A program made the translations under genes and the position numbers. This document shows positions 1-8,968 of a stretch of DNA of 64,000 nucleotides, piece after piece (positions within the stretch are counted from its first letter, which is position 1; every line of letters begins with the position of its first letter). The stretch is from NCBI RefSeq assembly GCF_001542875.1, contig NZ_LMAF01000002.1:186001-250000 (forward strand), read 5' to 3'. The notes under the pieces are model-generated. The model was given only the letters and a program-made list of their open reading frames with translations, had not been told where the DNA came from and ran no database searches. The DNA comes from Erythrobacter sp. YT30. GTDB taxonomy: Bacteria; Pseudomonadota; Alphaproteobacteria; Sphingomonadales; Sphingomonadaceae.

Positions 1-655
1 ACGGATCGCTCGTCATCAATTGCGTTTCGCTGGTCTTTTCAAGGCGTTGGACATCCATCGATGCGGCATTCAGCGTCCGAAAAATCTGATCGTCCGGTGT
101 TAGAACGCTTACGTCGCACAGCATCGCTTCACTGAGATGCGCAAGCGCCAGAACGCCTGCTCCATGCCCAATGATAAGCAATCGCGGCGCGGGCCAATGG
201 CCGAAAACACCGGCCTCTCTTGTTCGATCAAATTCACTGCGTTGGAAGTCAGAGACGAACTCAGCAGTGCCGAGACCCAATCGCACAGAGAAAGGCTTGC
301 GGTCATTGATCGCTCTTCGGCAAGCATCGACAAATTGCGCGCCCTCTAGCGGCTGAAAATGAATGTCGAGCCCGCCGCCGCATGGCAGCTTGATATCCAT
401 ATAGGGCGATCCTGCACCAAACCGTACCAATCGCGGATCCCCCTGCTTCAGCGCAGCTTGAGCTTCGGCAATGACAGCGTTCTCAATGCATCCACCTGAA
501 AGCGAACCTGCAAAGCTGCCGTCCTCGCAAACGCCCATATGCGTTCCCGGATTGCGCATCGAGGATCCCTCGACCGCGCAAACGGTGACAAGAACGCAGC
601 CTTTGCCGGCCCCCAACTTTTCGGAGAGAAATTCGAAAACTTGCTTTATGTCCAT
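1..655 (-). CDS. XdhC/CoxI-family molybdenum cofactor chaperone (partial)
   Basis: The reading frame is open from the ATG at 655 to the left edge of the window, so the C-terminus is missing. The translation starts MDIKQVFEFL and carries the XdhC signature SGGCIE near residue 53, followed by an 'LPCGGGLDIHF' segment near residue 90. A Rossmann-like 'LLIIGHGAGVLALA' stretch follows near residue 165, typical of the XdhC C-terminal domain. Known role of the family: binding and sulfurating molybdenum cofactor and inserting it into xanthine-dehydrogenase-type enzymes. It lies 21 bp after the cytochrome c gene on the same strand and is divergent from a molybdenum hydroxylase, which is its likely client (inference from context). 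Confidence 0.88.
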   Translation of the reverse strand, partial: MDIKQVFEFLSEKLGAGKGCVLVTVCAVEGSSMRNPGTHMGVCEDGSFAGSLSGGCIENAVIAEAQAALKQGDPRLVRFGAGSPYMDIKLPCGGGLDIHFQPLEGAQFVDACRRAINDRKPFSVRLGLGTAEFVSDFQRSEFDRTREAGVFGHWPAPRLLIIGHGAGVLALAHLSEAMLCDVSVLTPDDQIFRTLNAASMDVQRLEKTSETQLMTSDP

Positions 656-676
656 CGGATGCAGATCGCTTTGCGC

Positions 677-1129
677 TCAGCTTTCGAGGCTTGCGAGATA
701 AGCGATAATGGCCGCGCGCTGCTCTGCATCTTCCACCGCGCCAGAGACCATAGTGGTGCCGGGAATCACTCCCGTCGGGTCGGCGATAAAGGCCTTCAAT
801 TGCACCTCGTCCCAGGTAATGCCGGATGCTGCCATCGCATCAGAATAGGCGAAATCATCTAGCGATCCCGCAGTCCGTCCAATGATTGCGTTGAGGTGAG
901 GCCCTGCACCTGATGCTGCGCCAGCCCCGACATTGTGGCAAGCAGCGCAAATCGCGAAGGCGGCTTTTCCGGCAGCGACCATGTCCTCGCTTGAGCCTGC
1001 ACTGGACTGAACGGGAGGATCGCCTGGCTCACGCACGACGATTTTTTCCACCTCTGGCTCGGGTTCTGAGCTGCATCCCGCGAGGCCTATCGCGGCAAGA
1101 CCCGCCAGCAGAATAGTTTGCGATTTCAT
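677..1129 (-). CDS. Class I c-type cytochrome lipoprotein
   Basis: A protein of about 150 residues. The chosen start gives MKSQTILLAG followed by a lipobox (IGLAGC), so it is probably a lipoprotein anchored in the periplasm. A disordered acidic stretch (SEPEPEVEK) follows. A single haem-binding CAACH motif lies near residue 65, and 'PGTTMVSGAV' supplies the distal Met ligand. An upstream start at 1147 (MWGVTG) is in frame but would put residues before the signal peptide. It is divergent from the molybdenum hydroxylase genes and upstream of the XdhC gene. The inferred role is electron acceptor for the hydroxylase, as cytochrome c partners do for other periplasmic two-subunit enzymes of this family. 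Confidence 0.85.
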   Translation of the reverse strand: MKSQTILLAGLAAIGLAGCSSEPEPEVEKIVVREPGDPPVQSSAGSSEDMVAAGKAAFAICAACHNVGAGAASGAGPHLNAIIGRTAGSLDDFAYSDAMAASGITWDEVQLKAFIADPTGVIPGTTMVSGAVEDAEQRAAIIAYLASLES

Positions 1130-1269
1130 TCCTGTTACTCCCCACACCCGCAGCGCAAAATCGACTCACAGTTTTTTGATCAGACCTGCAAGCCCATTTT
1201 CGATTTCGTTGCGATCTGCTACCTAGTCAAACGACGCTGTTCAATTCGAACTTGCGAGAGGGAAAAAGC

Positions 1270-1749
1270 GTGACAAGTTTCTCAATCAACGGACGCTCAG
1301 TAGAACTGGATGCCGATCCTGCCACTCCGATCCTATGGATCGTTCGAGAACAGCTTGGATTGAATGGCACCAAATTCGGCTGTGGCATTGCACAATGCGG
1401 GGCCTGCACGGTTCACCTGGACGGCCGCCCTATTCGCAGTTGTTCCACTCCCCTGTCCGCTGCTGAGGGCAAAAATATCACCACGGTCGAAGGGCTCAAA
1501 TCGGACGACGGCACTTTGCACAAAGTGCAGCAGGCCTGGATCGAAGCGCAAGTGCCGCAATGCGGATACTGCCAGTCGGGCCAGATCATGTCTGCTATCG
1601 CTTTGCTTGAACGCAATCCGCAGCCTTCGGATGAACAGATCGATGCCGCGATGGCAGGCAATGTCTGTCGCTGCGGCATGTATGGCCGCATTCGCACGGC
1701 AATCAAGTCGGCTGCAGGCATATCTCAAGACGAAGGCGCGGAGGCTTAA
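1270..1749 (+). CDS. 2Fe-2S subunit of molybdenum hydroxylase (IorA/CoxS type)
   Basis: A 159-residue ferredoxin-like subunit with two 2Fe-2S clusters. The N-terminal plant-type cluster is C38-x4-C43-x2-C46 with C58 ([10 protein letters not shown]...RSC). The C-terminal helical cluster domain has CGYCQSGQ and NVCRCGMY. I chose the GTG at 1270 because a purine-rich Shine-Dalgarno (gagaggg, about 1255-1261) sits 8 nt upstream; an in-frame TTG at 1252 would remove that site. The stop abuts the ATG of the molybdopterin subunit. No export signal is visible, so it probably rides into the periplasm with the Tat-bearing large subunit (known for this family). There is no FAD subunit. Confidence 0.92.
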   Translation: MTSFSINGRSVELDADPATPILWIVREQLGLNGTKFGCGIAQCGACTVHLDGRPIRSCSTPLSAAEGKNITTVEGLKSDDGTLHKVQQAWIEAQVPQCGYCQSGQIMSAIALLERNPQPSDEQIDAAMAGNVCRCGMYGRIRTAIKSAAGISQDEGAEA

Positions 1750-3960
1750 ATGGGTAAGTGGTCTAGACGCGCTTTCATCGGCGCAGGGCTGGTTGCGGGC
1801 GGCGCTTTGGTTGTCGGCGTATCGATCCGGACAGGCAAACCTGATGAAAAAATTCGCAGGCTGGTCGCAGGCGGTGATGGCGAAACTCTGATCAATAGCT
1901 TTGTCAAAATCGACAAGGACAACATCGTAACAGCTGTCATCCCGCATGCCGAGATGGGCCAAGGTGCGCATTCGACCCTCGCGCAGATGTTGGCCGATGA
2001 ATTGGACGCCAATTGGGAAGACGTTCGTATCCTCGAGGCGCCGGCTGAAACCGACTATTCTTCCAAGGATATCGCGCGCGAGTTTCTAGCACCAGAATTG
2101 GAAGTACCCGAAATTCTTGAACCGACCTTGGATGGTACATTCCTGTCCCTGATTGACGCGATGATCGGCCAGATCACCGGCGGCAGCTTTTCAGTGAGGG
2201 GAACGGGTCAACGCGGCATGCGCAATGCTGGGGCTGCTGCGCGTCAGATGCTCGTTGGCGCTGCAGCTGAGGAATGGGGTGTCTCGGCGGACGAAATCAC
2301 AGTTCAAAATGGCGTGCTAAGCCATGCGGCCAGCAATCGCTCAGCCAAGTTTGGCGAGTTTGCAGAGAAAGCCGCCGATCAACCCCTGCCGGTCAAGCCG
2401 CGTCTCAAGTCGACCGACGAATTCAATCTCATGGGAAGGTCCATCCCGCGCAAGGATATCCCGGGAAAGGTCGATGGGACGGCCGTATTCGGCATCGATG
2501 TCGAAATTCCTGGTGAGACGATGTCCTATGCGGCTGTCAAGGCACCGCCCGTCCAAGGCGCCAAGGTGAAATCGATCAATGCGAGCACTGCAGAGACGAT
2601 GCCTGGCGTTCTGCAAATCCTCAATATGACCGATTTCGTCGCAGTAGTGGCTGATGGATATTGGCAGGCGCAACAAGCGCTCAACACTATCGACATTACA
2701 TATACCGAAACTGAGAATGACAGCCTCGATCAGGCGGCCATTTTCGCCCGCTATGATGCCGCTCTCAATGAAGCGGGCGCAAATGGCGGCGATGAAGAGA
2801 TTGCCGTGGGTGATGCTCCGCGCGCGATTGCCGATGCAGCCACCAGACTGGAAGCTGAATACAAGGCTCCCTTCCTTGCTCACGCAACCATGGAGCCGCA
2901 AAACTGCACCGCGTGGGTGCATGATGGACAATGCGAGGTCTGGGCTGGCAGCCAGGTACCGACCAAAGTGCGCAAGTTCGTCGCCGATATGCTCGATCTG
3001 CCGATGGAGAAAGTAACCTATAAGAACACATATCTGGGTGGCGGATTTGGCAGGCGTTCAGAAACGGACAGCATCGAAATGGCTGTGCGCATTGCTCGTG
3101 AAACAGGCTATCCGGTTAAACTCATCTGGTCGCGCGAAGAGGACACGGCGCAGGATTGGTATCGACCATCGTCGACCAGCCGATTTGAGGCCGGACTTGA
3201 TGACGGCGGCAATCTGATAAGCTGGAATAACGTGCACACGCATCTGTTCGACCCACCAGAAGCGGCTCACGTGCCCTATTACGACATTCCCAACCAGCTT
3301 GTGCGCAAAGTGGACGTACCAATGCATCTGCGCTTTGGCCCCTGGCGTTCAGTCGATCACAGTCACAATTCGTGGTTTATCGAGAGCTTCCTCGATGAAG
3401 TGGCAGCCGAGGCTGGCAAGGACCCGCTCGAATTGCGCCGCCAACTGCTGAAAAACTCGCCGCGGCATCTCGCGGTTCTCAACAAGGCGGCAGAGATGGC
3501 GGATTGGGATGCAGAGATGCCCGAGGGGAGAGGTAAAGGCATCGCTATTGCGCCTTCCTTCAACTCGATCGTCGCCCACGTTGCACAAGTCGAAATGACA
3601 AGCGGCAAACCCCGCGTGACGAACGTGTGGTGCTGCGCTGATATCGGCTATGCGATGAATCCAGATGGTGCCGCAGCGCAGATGGAAAGCTCAATCATCT
3701 ATGGCCTGACCGCGGCTCTTTATGGAGAGATTTCAGTGAAGGATGGGGCTGTTGAGCAGTCCAACTTTCACGATTATCCGATGCTGCGCATAAACGAGGC
3801 ACCAGAAATCGCTGTTGAATTCATCAACGGCGACAGTGAACGTCTCGGCGGTGCGGGTGAACCGGGTCTGCCTCCGCTCGCGCCGGCAGTGACCAATGCG
3901 ATCTACGCAGCATCAGGAAAGCGCATCAGAGAGCTGCCAACGGCCAAGCATTTTGCTTAA
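1750..3960 (+). CDS. Molybdopterin-binding subunit of aldehyde/N-heterocycle oxidoreductase (IorB type)
   Basis: A 736-residue xanthine dehydrogenase-family large subunit. It begins with a Tat signal (SRRAFIGAG then a hydrophobic run), showing periplasmic export of the folded complex. Cofactor-contact motifs include 'QRGMRNAGAAARQM' near residue 155, 'LGGGFGRRSE' near residue 429 and the C-terminal GGAGEPGLPP, whose Glu is the catalytic base in this family. It is translated directly after the 2Fe-2S subunit with zero spacing. The family oxidises aldehydes or hydroxylates aromatic N-heterocycles (IorAB, isoquinoline 1-oxidoreductase). The real substrate cannot be told from sequence. The cytochrome c and XdhC genes next door complete a functional set. 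Confidence 0.92.
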   Translation: MGKWSRRAFIGAGLVAGGALVVGVSIRTGKPDEKIRRLVAGGDGETLINSFVKIDKDNIVTAVIPHAEMGQGAHSTLAQMLADELDANWEDVRILEAPAETDYSSKDIAREFLAPELEVPEILEPTLDGTFLSLIDAMIGQITGGSFSVRGTGQRGMRNAGAAARQMLVGAAAEEWGVSADEITVQNGVLSHAASNRSAKFGEFAEKAADQPLPVKPRLKSTDEFNLMGRSIPRKDIPGKVDGTAVFGIDVEIPGETMSYAAVKAPPVQGAKVKSINASTAETMPGVLQILNMTDFVAVVADGYWQAQQALNTIDITYTETENDSLDQAAIFARYDAALNEAGANGGDEEIAVGDAPRAIADAATRLEAEYKAPFLAHATMEPQNCTAWVHDGQCEVWAGSQVPTKVRKFVADMLDLPMEKVTYKNTYLGGGFGRRSETDSIEMAVRIARETGYPVKLIWSREEDTAQDWYRPSSTSRFEAGLDDGGNLISWNNVHTHLFDPPEAAHVPYYDIPNQLVRKVDVPMHLRFGPWRSVDHSHNSWFIESFLDEVAAEAGKDPLELRRQLLKNSPRHLAVLNKAAEMADWDAEMPEGRGKGIAIAPSFNSIVAHVAQVEMTSGKPRVTNVWCCADIGYAMNPDGAAAQMESSIIYGLTAALYGEISVKDGAVEQSNFHDYPMLRINEAPEIAVEFINGDSERLGGAGEPGLPPLAPAVTNAIYAASGKRIRELPTAKHFA

Positions 3961-3986
3961 TTCCAAGCACGGTATCGGACGCCAGA

Positions 3987-5123
3987 TTAGCCCGCGGGAC
4001 AAACAACATTCGCGGGATCGAAACTGGTCCTGTCGACAAATTTCGCGTCAGGGGTGAATTCGGCGACCCTTTCGCTGTTCAAGAGCTTGGCGACCGCATT
4101 CGCTACTATAAAATTGCTCTGTTCAAGCAGGTGGTGATCCGGGCTTCCATATAGAGAAAGCGTCGGCACACCCCTCGCCTGCGCTGCTTCTACCAGCACT
4201 GGCTTAAGATCGAGATAGACGAAACCATTGTCATTTGCGGCCTGCTCAACCAAGCTGCGAACTTCGTCGCCATAACCTGCATGATCCTCGCGAAATGAGG
4301 GCGTGCCGTCCTCGAAAAACTCTCCCGCTTCTGGAAGAGAGAAGACAAGCAGGCGCGCGCCTTTACCCTTCACTGCTGCCGACAAACTGGCGAGCGACTG
4401 CAGAAACACATCTCTTTCCTCTTCGCTCGGAATAGAGGAAAGTTGTTCGCTGCCGGAGAGCATCTTGCTTGATCGCCGCAGCAACTGACCTGTGTATGTG
4501 CGGACCACCCGGCGCTTGAGTTTGTCCGTCATCGAAAGCTCTATCGAGTGTGTGACGGGGTCATCCTGCCAGGTTTGAAAGCGCATATTGTCGGTGAGAT
4601 CGTTGCCATTGAAAACGAACAGCAGGACAGTGTCATGAGGGACTTCGTCCTTGAATTCCTCATAAGTCAGCAAGTGTTGAAGCGTACCATGGCCGCCGGT
4701 ACCCAAATTCACGAAATGGGTGTCCCGCGACCATTGAGACAGCAATGCAGGAATAGTCTCTGTTTCGTCCGAGAGGGTGCCACGGATGAAAGAATCGCCT
4801 AGAACGACAACGCGCTTGGAAGCATCCGCGTCATCAAATGCTCCTCTAAATCCATGCTCATTCAGATTGATGAACGAGACAATATCATTGCGAAATTCAA
4901 AGTAGGATTGGTTCGGCGTATCTCGAGAATTCGTAACGGGATGCGGCTCAATATGTTTAGGACCGCCTTCGCAAAAGTAATGCTGTTGATTCACCAAAGA
5001 CACGTTAGCGAGATCACGGCTTGCATGAGGCTGAAAATCGAGCGGATCAAACAGACGAAGACCTACTTCGACAATCAACAACCCCATGAAAACGCTCACG
5101 CAGAGCACCAGAGCATTTTTCAC
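3987..5123 (-). CDS. Membrane-anchored SGNH/GDSL-type hydrolase-like protein
   Basis: A protein of about 378 residues. The GTG at 5123 is preceded by ggggga at a good distance; a TTG at 5138 is the alternative. An N-terminal membrane helix (ALVLCVSVFMGLLIVEVGL) anchors it. The SGNH blocks are visible: VVLGDSFIRG (block I Ser), NLGTGGHG (block II Gly), VFNGNDLTDN (block III Asn) and SPDHHLLE (block V Asp-x-x-His). Such proteins are esterases or acetyltransferases acting on envelope sugars. The substrate is unknown. It stands alone, convergent with the molybdenum hydroxylase gene, and nothing nearby suggests a polysaccharide operon. Confidence 0.75.
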   Translation of the reverse strand: MKNALVLCVSVFMGLLIVEVGLRLFDPLDFQPHASRDLANVSLVNQQHYFCEGGPKHIEPHPVTNSRDTPNQSYFEFRNDIVSFINLNEHGFRGAFDDADASKRVVVLGDSFIRGTLSDETETIPALLSQWSRDTHFVNLGTGGHGTLQHLLTYEEFKDEVPHDTVLLFVFNGNDLTDNMRFQTWQDDPVTHSIELSMTDKLKRRVVRTYTGQLLRRSSKMLSGSEQLSSIPSEEERDVFLQSLASLSAAVKGKGARLLVFSLPEAGEFFEDGTPSFREDHAGYGDEVRSLVEQAANDNGFVYLDLKPVLVEAAQARGVPTLSLYGSPDHHLLEQSNFIVANAVAKLLNSERVAEFTPDAKFVDRTSFDPANVVCPAG

Positions 5124-5312
5124 GCAATGTTCCCCCAAACGGCTGCCACTCTATTTGGTGCGCCCTGTCGGCCTCCGCAAAACCACTTCACAGCGGGGCC
5201 GCTTCTCGATTTAGCAAAATTAGCCTTAGCGGATTAACCAGGAAAAATCACGTTCGCCGCTTCGATGTATCTTCGGCAGCAATGACCGAGTAAGTGCTTG
5301 GGTGTCGGGCGG

Positions 5313-5399
5313 CGGAGAGACAGGGATTCGAACCCTGGGTACTCGTGAGAGCACAACGGTTTTCGAGACCGCCCCGTTCGACCACTCCGGCATCTCTCC
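5313..5399 (-). tRNA. tRNA-Ser (anticodon CGA)
   Basis: The minus strand folds as a class II tRNA. The acceptor is GGAGAGA pairing with TCTCTCC plus discriminator G. The anticodon loop CTCGAAA reads CGA, there is a long variable arm as expected for serine, and the T-arm is CAGGG-TTCGAAT-CCCTG. The 3' CCA is not encoded. It decodes UCG. Confidence 0.95.
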
Positions 5400-5582
5400 T
5401 AACCGAGGTCAATCCTGCTTTGCGCACTCGTCTGTACACGCAAGGCCGATCAGGAAGCGCGCCGCCTAGCGTGTCAGCGCATCCTTGCCAAGACCTCAAA
5501 TCTTCCAAAATGCGGGTATATCTTGGACACCTGCCATCATCGCGCTTGTTTTGTCGAAAGAATCGACCATATTTTGCAATCC

Positions 5583-5963
5583 ATGGACCGCGCGCACTTC
5601 TTCTCCAGCCAGGCAGGACGCACAATTGAGGCGCCCCGTCAGACCCGAACCCGGTTTGGGATCGGCGATGTCGTGCGGCACCGTGTCTTCGATTTCCGCG
5701 GCGTAGTGTTTGATATTGATCCGGTTTTTGCGAATTCCGAAGAATGGTATCAGTCCATCCCCGAAGACATCCGCCCTCCGCGCGAGCAACCTTTTTATCA
5801 CCTCCTCGCTGAGAATGAGGACGAGAGCTATGTCGCTTATGTGAGCCAGGGCAATCTTTTGTCCGATGCTGATGGAGGTCCGGTTGATCATCCGACGGTT
5901 CCGCAATTATTTGAGCGGTTTAAGGATGGAAGGTATCGGATGCGGCGTTCTCTGACGCATTAA
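5583..5963 (+). CDS. hspQ: Heat shock protein HspQ (hemimethylated-DNA-binding/YccV family)
   Basis: 126 residues from the ATG at 5583. An in-frame ATG at 5523 would add 20 residues not seen in the family. The core 'FGIGDVVRHRVFDFRGVVFD' near residue 27, then the 'EQPFYHLLAE' and 'YVAYVSQGNL' segments, match the HspQ/YccV beta-barrel domain. HspQ proteins act in heat-shock and adaptor functions (Lon-related specificity in enterics), so a protein quality-control role is likely. It is a single-gene unit. Confidence 0.88.
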   Translation: MDRAHFFSSQAGRTIEAPRQTRTRFGIGDVVRHRVFDFRGVVFDIDPVFANSEEWYQSIPEDIRPPREQPFYHLLAENEDESYVAYVSQGNLLSDADGGPVDHPTVPQLFERFKDGRYRMRRSLTH

Positions 5964-6035
5964 GGTCTCCGGCCCATCGAGCAGCGGCTTGCGCGCTAAC
6001 GAAGCGCTAACCAGCACCCAGGTATAAAGATCAGC

Positions 6036-6632
6036 ATGCGTAATCATGCTTCGTCTTCACATGGTTCGACCCGCAATCGCCTGGATCTCGCGCTAAGCAG
6101 AGAGCTGGAAGCGGATGAGAAGGTGATCTGGCGGGGCATGCAATTGGCCCGGATCGACCCGAAAGCCTTTGCAATTTATCTTTTCGCCGTGCCGTGGACC
6201 GCGTTCGCGTTGTTTTGGACAGCAATGGCCTTTGCTGGTGTTTCTGGCGCGGGCGAAGACACCGGTGCGGGCCTTCTTGCCTACGCTTTTCCGCTCTTTG
6301 GCACGCCGTTCATCGCAGTTGGCGTCGGGATGCTTGCCTTTCCCTTTCTGCCCCTTTGGGAGCGTGGAAAGGTACTATACGCAATTACCAACAAACGCAT
6401 TTTGAAGTTGCGACTGGGCCGTGAATTGTCGGTCAAGGCTGTGCCTCGTGAACGCGTCGGAGCTATTGAGCGAAACGAAGTGCGTGACGGATCAGGTTCG
6501 ATCAAATTGCCAGTATCGATCGGCAGGGATAGCGATGGCGACAAGACCACCGAGCATTTCGAGCTTGGCCTTGTGGCAGACGTTATGGGAGCCCACCGGG
6601 CAATCAGTCATTTTACGGGCGTACCGCTCTAG
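6036..6632 (+). CDS. PH-domain-containing two-pass membrane protein
   Basis: 198 residues. Two hydrophobic segments at about 45-75 and 82-110 (FAIYLFAVPW..., PFIAVGVGMLAF...) form a hairpin. A bacterial PH-like beta domain follows (YAITNKRILKLRL, VPRERVGAIE). The architecture is common among bacterial bPH2 proteins of unknown function. The stop codon TAG shares a CTAG tetranucleotide with the stop of the convergent ABC permease gene (4-nt overlap). Confidence 0.75.
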   Translation: MRNHASSSHGSTRNRLDLALSRELEADEKVIWRGMQLARIDPKAFAIYLFAVPWTAFALFWTAMAFAGVSGAGEDTGAGLLAYAFPLFGTPFIAVGVGMLAFPFLPLWERGKVLYAITNKRILKLRLGRELSVKAVPRERVGAIERNEVRDGSGSIKLPVSIGRDSDGDKTTEHFELGLVADVMGAHRAISHFTGVPL

Positions 6633-7528
6633 CTCTTGAGCTTCCAACCAGATCGTAGAACCGCATACACTACGAACGCCCCCACTACGTTCAAAAAACC
6701 AATACCCATCGCCGCCATCAATACTTGCTGGTCTCCGCCGATATCGCTCTCGCCCAGAAAGCCATATCGAAACCCTGAGATTACATAGAAGAACGGGTTC
6801 GCGCGGCTTACAGCCTGAAAAGCTGGCGCGAGGTTATCGATCACGTAAAAGGTGCCCGAAAGCAGCGACAGAGGGGCGATCACGAAGTTGCTGATAGCGG
6901 CGTTGTGGTCAAACTTCTCAGCCCAAATAGATGTTGCAAGCCCAATCAGCGCGAGCATCATGGAGCCCATTAGCCCAAACCAGATCACCGCCCATAGGTG
7001 CGCAATTCCAAGATCGACGCCCGGCCACAAAACCATGGCAAGGCCAACCGCAAGGCCCACCGCCACCGCTCGCGTTACAGCCGCCATGACGATCCCGGCC
7101 ATAAGCTCACCTGGGGACAAAGGGGGCATCAGAAGATCAATGATTGTTCCCTGGATCTTGCCGGACAAGAGCGAGAATGACGAATTCGCAAATGCATTCT
7201 GCATCATCCCCATGACGATCAGGCCCGGCGCGACGAAAGTCGAAAACGAAACGCCCAGAACCTCGCGCCCTTCCCTGCCCAATGCGACGCTGAAGATCAC
7301 AAGAAACAGCAGCGTTGTGACTGCAGGCGCCCATACCGTTTGCGTCTGCACCTTGAGAAACCGCCGGACCTCCTTAATATAGAGAGCAAGCACTCCTGTG
7401 CGATTGATCCCGGTGATGACCGGCTCACCGCGCGGAGGGAAAGTCGGCGTGACAGCGGCTGCGGCGTCTGTGTGCGCAGCAGACTTCGCCAGTTTGGCAT
7501 TGCTGTTGGATGATGCTTGATCGGCCAT
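6629..7528 (-). CDS. ABC-2 type transporter permease
   Basis: About 299 residues from the ATG at 7528; the frame is open further upstream, to 7591. The N-terminal 55 residues are Ala/Ser/Pro-rich and apparently disordered. A six-helix ABC-2 membrane domain follows (TTLLFLVIFSVALG, GIVMAAVTRAVAVGLAVG, NFVIAPLSLLSGTFYVIDNLAP), with the 'SGTFY' and 'NPFFYVISGFRYG' segments typical of drug/polysaccharide-type permeases. No ATP-binding partner is encoded in this neighbourhood, so the ATPase must be elsewhere. The gene is divergent from gcrA. Confidence 0.85.
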   Translation of the reverse strand: MADQASSNSNAKLAKSAAHTDAAAAVTPTFPPRGEPVITGINRTGVLALYIKEVRRFLKVQTQTVWAPAVTTLLFLVIFSVALGREGREVLGVSFSTFVAPGLIVMGMMQNAFANSSFSLLSGKIQGTIIDLLMPPLSPGELMAGIVMAAVTRAVAVGLAVGLAMVLWPGVDLGIAHLWAVIWFGLMGSMMLALIGLATSIWAEKFDHNAAISNFVIAPLSLLSGTFYVIDNLAPAFQAVSRANPFFYVISGFRYGFLGESDIGGDQQVLMAAMGIGFLNVVGAFVVYAVLRSGWKLKS

Positions 7529-7641
7529 GGCGCCTCGCCTACGGCTTTGGATGAATTGAGGCAAGTTGCCCGGGAATACGGACGCTTGCATTGTGTGGAT
7601 GCCGCTTTGCGCGGAAAGTCTGCAGGAATTGACGAGGGTAT

Positions 7642-8349
7642 ATGAGTTGGACTGACGAGCGCATCGCTACGCTCAAGAAAATGTGGGAAGGCGGATCGAC
7701 CGCCAGCCAGATCGCCGAAGAACTTGGTGGCGTGAGCCGCAATGCCGTGATCGGCAAGGCGCACCGCTTGGGCCTTAAATCGCGTCCCTCGCCAGTGAAA
7801 GCAGGTGATAAGAAAAAGGCGACCAAGAAAGCGTCTCCCAAATCATCGGGAAGCGCGAAAAAGGCAGCCAGCGCCGCACCAGCAGCGAAGCCTGCTGCAA
7901 AGGCCGCTAGCGCCAAGGCGCCCAATGCTCCGGCGGCGAATAACCGCCATGCGCCCGCAAAGGTTGAGCACAATGGGCCGTCTCAGCCGCTGCCTAACCC
8001 CTCCTCTGATTTGCCGAAGATTGTCTCTGTCGGCCCTGGCGGCTTCCTTCGCCAGGGTCCCGGCGATCAACAGGCGCCCATCCCTCCAGCACCTCCTCGG
8101 CGTCTCGTGCCAGCAAAACCAAGTCCGGAGATCGCCGACAAGACCAGCCTTCTGGATTTGTCAGATAAGGTCTGCCGTTGGCCGATGGGGCATCCGGGCG
8201 AACCCGATTTCCATTTCTGCGGAGCACCGGTGAACCCGGGCTTTCCGTATTGCGTCGAGCACTGCGGGCGGGCCTATCAGGCACAGCTGCCACGGGGTGC
8301 GCGCAGGCCCCCTCCACCTCTTCCATTCGGTGGTCCGCGGGTTCGATAA
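7642..8349 (+). CDS. gcrA: GcrA cell cycle regulator
   Basis: 235 residues. The N-terminal 'MSWTDERIATLKKMWEGG' and 'GVSRNAVIGKAHRLGL' form the GcrA DNA-binding helix-turn-helix. A long Ala/Lys/Pro linker (residues about 50-155) follows, then the conserved C-terminal sigma-70-interacting domain with 'CRWPMGHPGEPDFHFCG' and 'YCVEHCGRAYQ'. In Caulobacter, GcrA binds sigma-70 holoenzyme and activates promoters carrying CcrM-methylated GANTC sites. Its presence supports an alphaproteobacterial host. It is monocistronic with its own terminator downstream. Confidence 0.96.
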   Translation: MSWTDERIATLKKMWEGGSTASQIAEELGGVSRNAVIGKAHRLGLKSRPSPVKAGDKKKATKKASPKSSGSAKKAASAAPAAKPAAKAASAKAPNAPAANNRHAPAKVEHNGPSQPLPNPSSDLPKIVSVGPGGFLRQGPGDQQAPIPPAPPRRLVPAKPSPEIADKTSLLDLSDKVCRWPMGHPGEPDFHFCGAPVNPGFPYCVEHCGRAYQAQLPRGARRPPPPLPFGGPRVR

Positions 8350-8382
8350 AACCCGCAATTTCATAAACGTTCAAACATTCGA

Positions 8383-8417
8383 AAACCCGGCGACCGATAC
8401 TCAGTTGCCGGGTTTTT
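8383..8417 (+). terminator. Rho-independent terminator of gcrA
   Basis: AAACCCGGC(GAC) and (GTT)GCCGGGTTTTT form a GC-rich stem with a short loop, followed by five Ts, 34 bp after the gcrA stop. Confidence 0.85.
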
Positions 8418-8439
8418 CATAAGTGAGGGAATTAGAACC

Positions 8440-8967
8440 ATGCCGATCACACTGCATCAGGCCATCATACCCAGTTTTCGCCAAGTGCTCGGCGGCGTTC
8501 GCGCGCAGGTCGACAAGGCAGAAAGCTTCGTTACGGAGAAGGGAATTGCCGCAGCGGAATTGATCGAGGCGAAGCTCGCCGATGATATGTGGCCTTTGCC
8601 CTACCATATGCGCTCATGCTGGGTTCATTCGAAATTGGCTTTTGATCTTGCGCCGACCGGCGAATTCAGTCCCGATTTCACCGACCTGCCTCAAGACTGG
8701 GACGCGATGCGAGCTATGATTGATGATGCGCAACAAGCGCTGGATCAGGTTTCTCCCGATACACTTGAAGAGATTGCAGGCGAGAAAATCGCATTCGTCC
8801 TTGGCGGGAAAGCGCTGATGCATTTTACTGTCAGCGAGTTTCTTCTGAGCTTCTCGCAGCCAAACTTCTATTTCCACGCGACGACCTTTTACGACATTTT
8901 GCGCATGAAAGGCGTACCTCTCGTGAAACGCGATTATCTGCACGCGCCGCGAGTTATCGGAAGCTGA
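8440..8967 (+). CDS. DUF1993 family protein
   Basis: 175 residues, starting MPITLHQAIIPSFRQVLGG, the usual DUF1993 beginning. The fold is expected to be a DinB-like four-helix bundle. 'MWPLPYHMRSC' and 'FHATTFYDILRMKGVPL' near the C-terminus are family hallmarks. Function is unknown in this family. It is followed one base later by the DUF481 gene, so the two are probably co-transcribed. Confidence 0.85.
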   Translation: MPITLHQAIIPSFRQVLGGVRAQVDKAESFVTEKGIAAAELIEAKLADDMWPLPYHMRSCWVHSKLAFDLAPTGEFSPDFTDLPQDWDAMRAMIDDAQQALDQVSPDTLEEIAGEKIAFVLGGKALMHFTVSEFLLSFSQPNFYFHATTFYDILRMKGVPLVKRDYLHAPRVIGS

Positions 8968-8968
8968 A

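Noticed and set aside
109..356. Several short open frames on both strands at the left edge
   Set aside because: They are out-of-frame shadows of the XdhC-family gene, which is open from 655 to the window edge and has clear family motifs.
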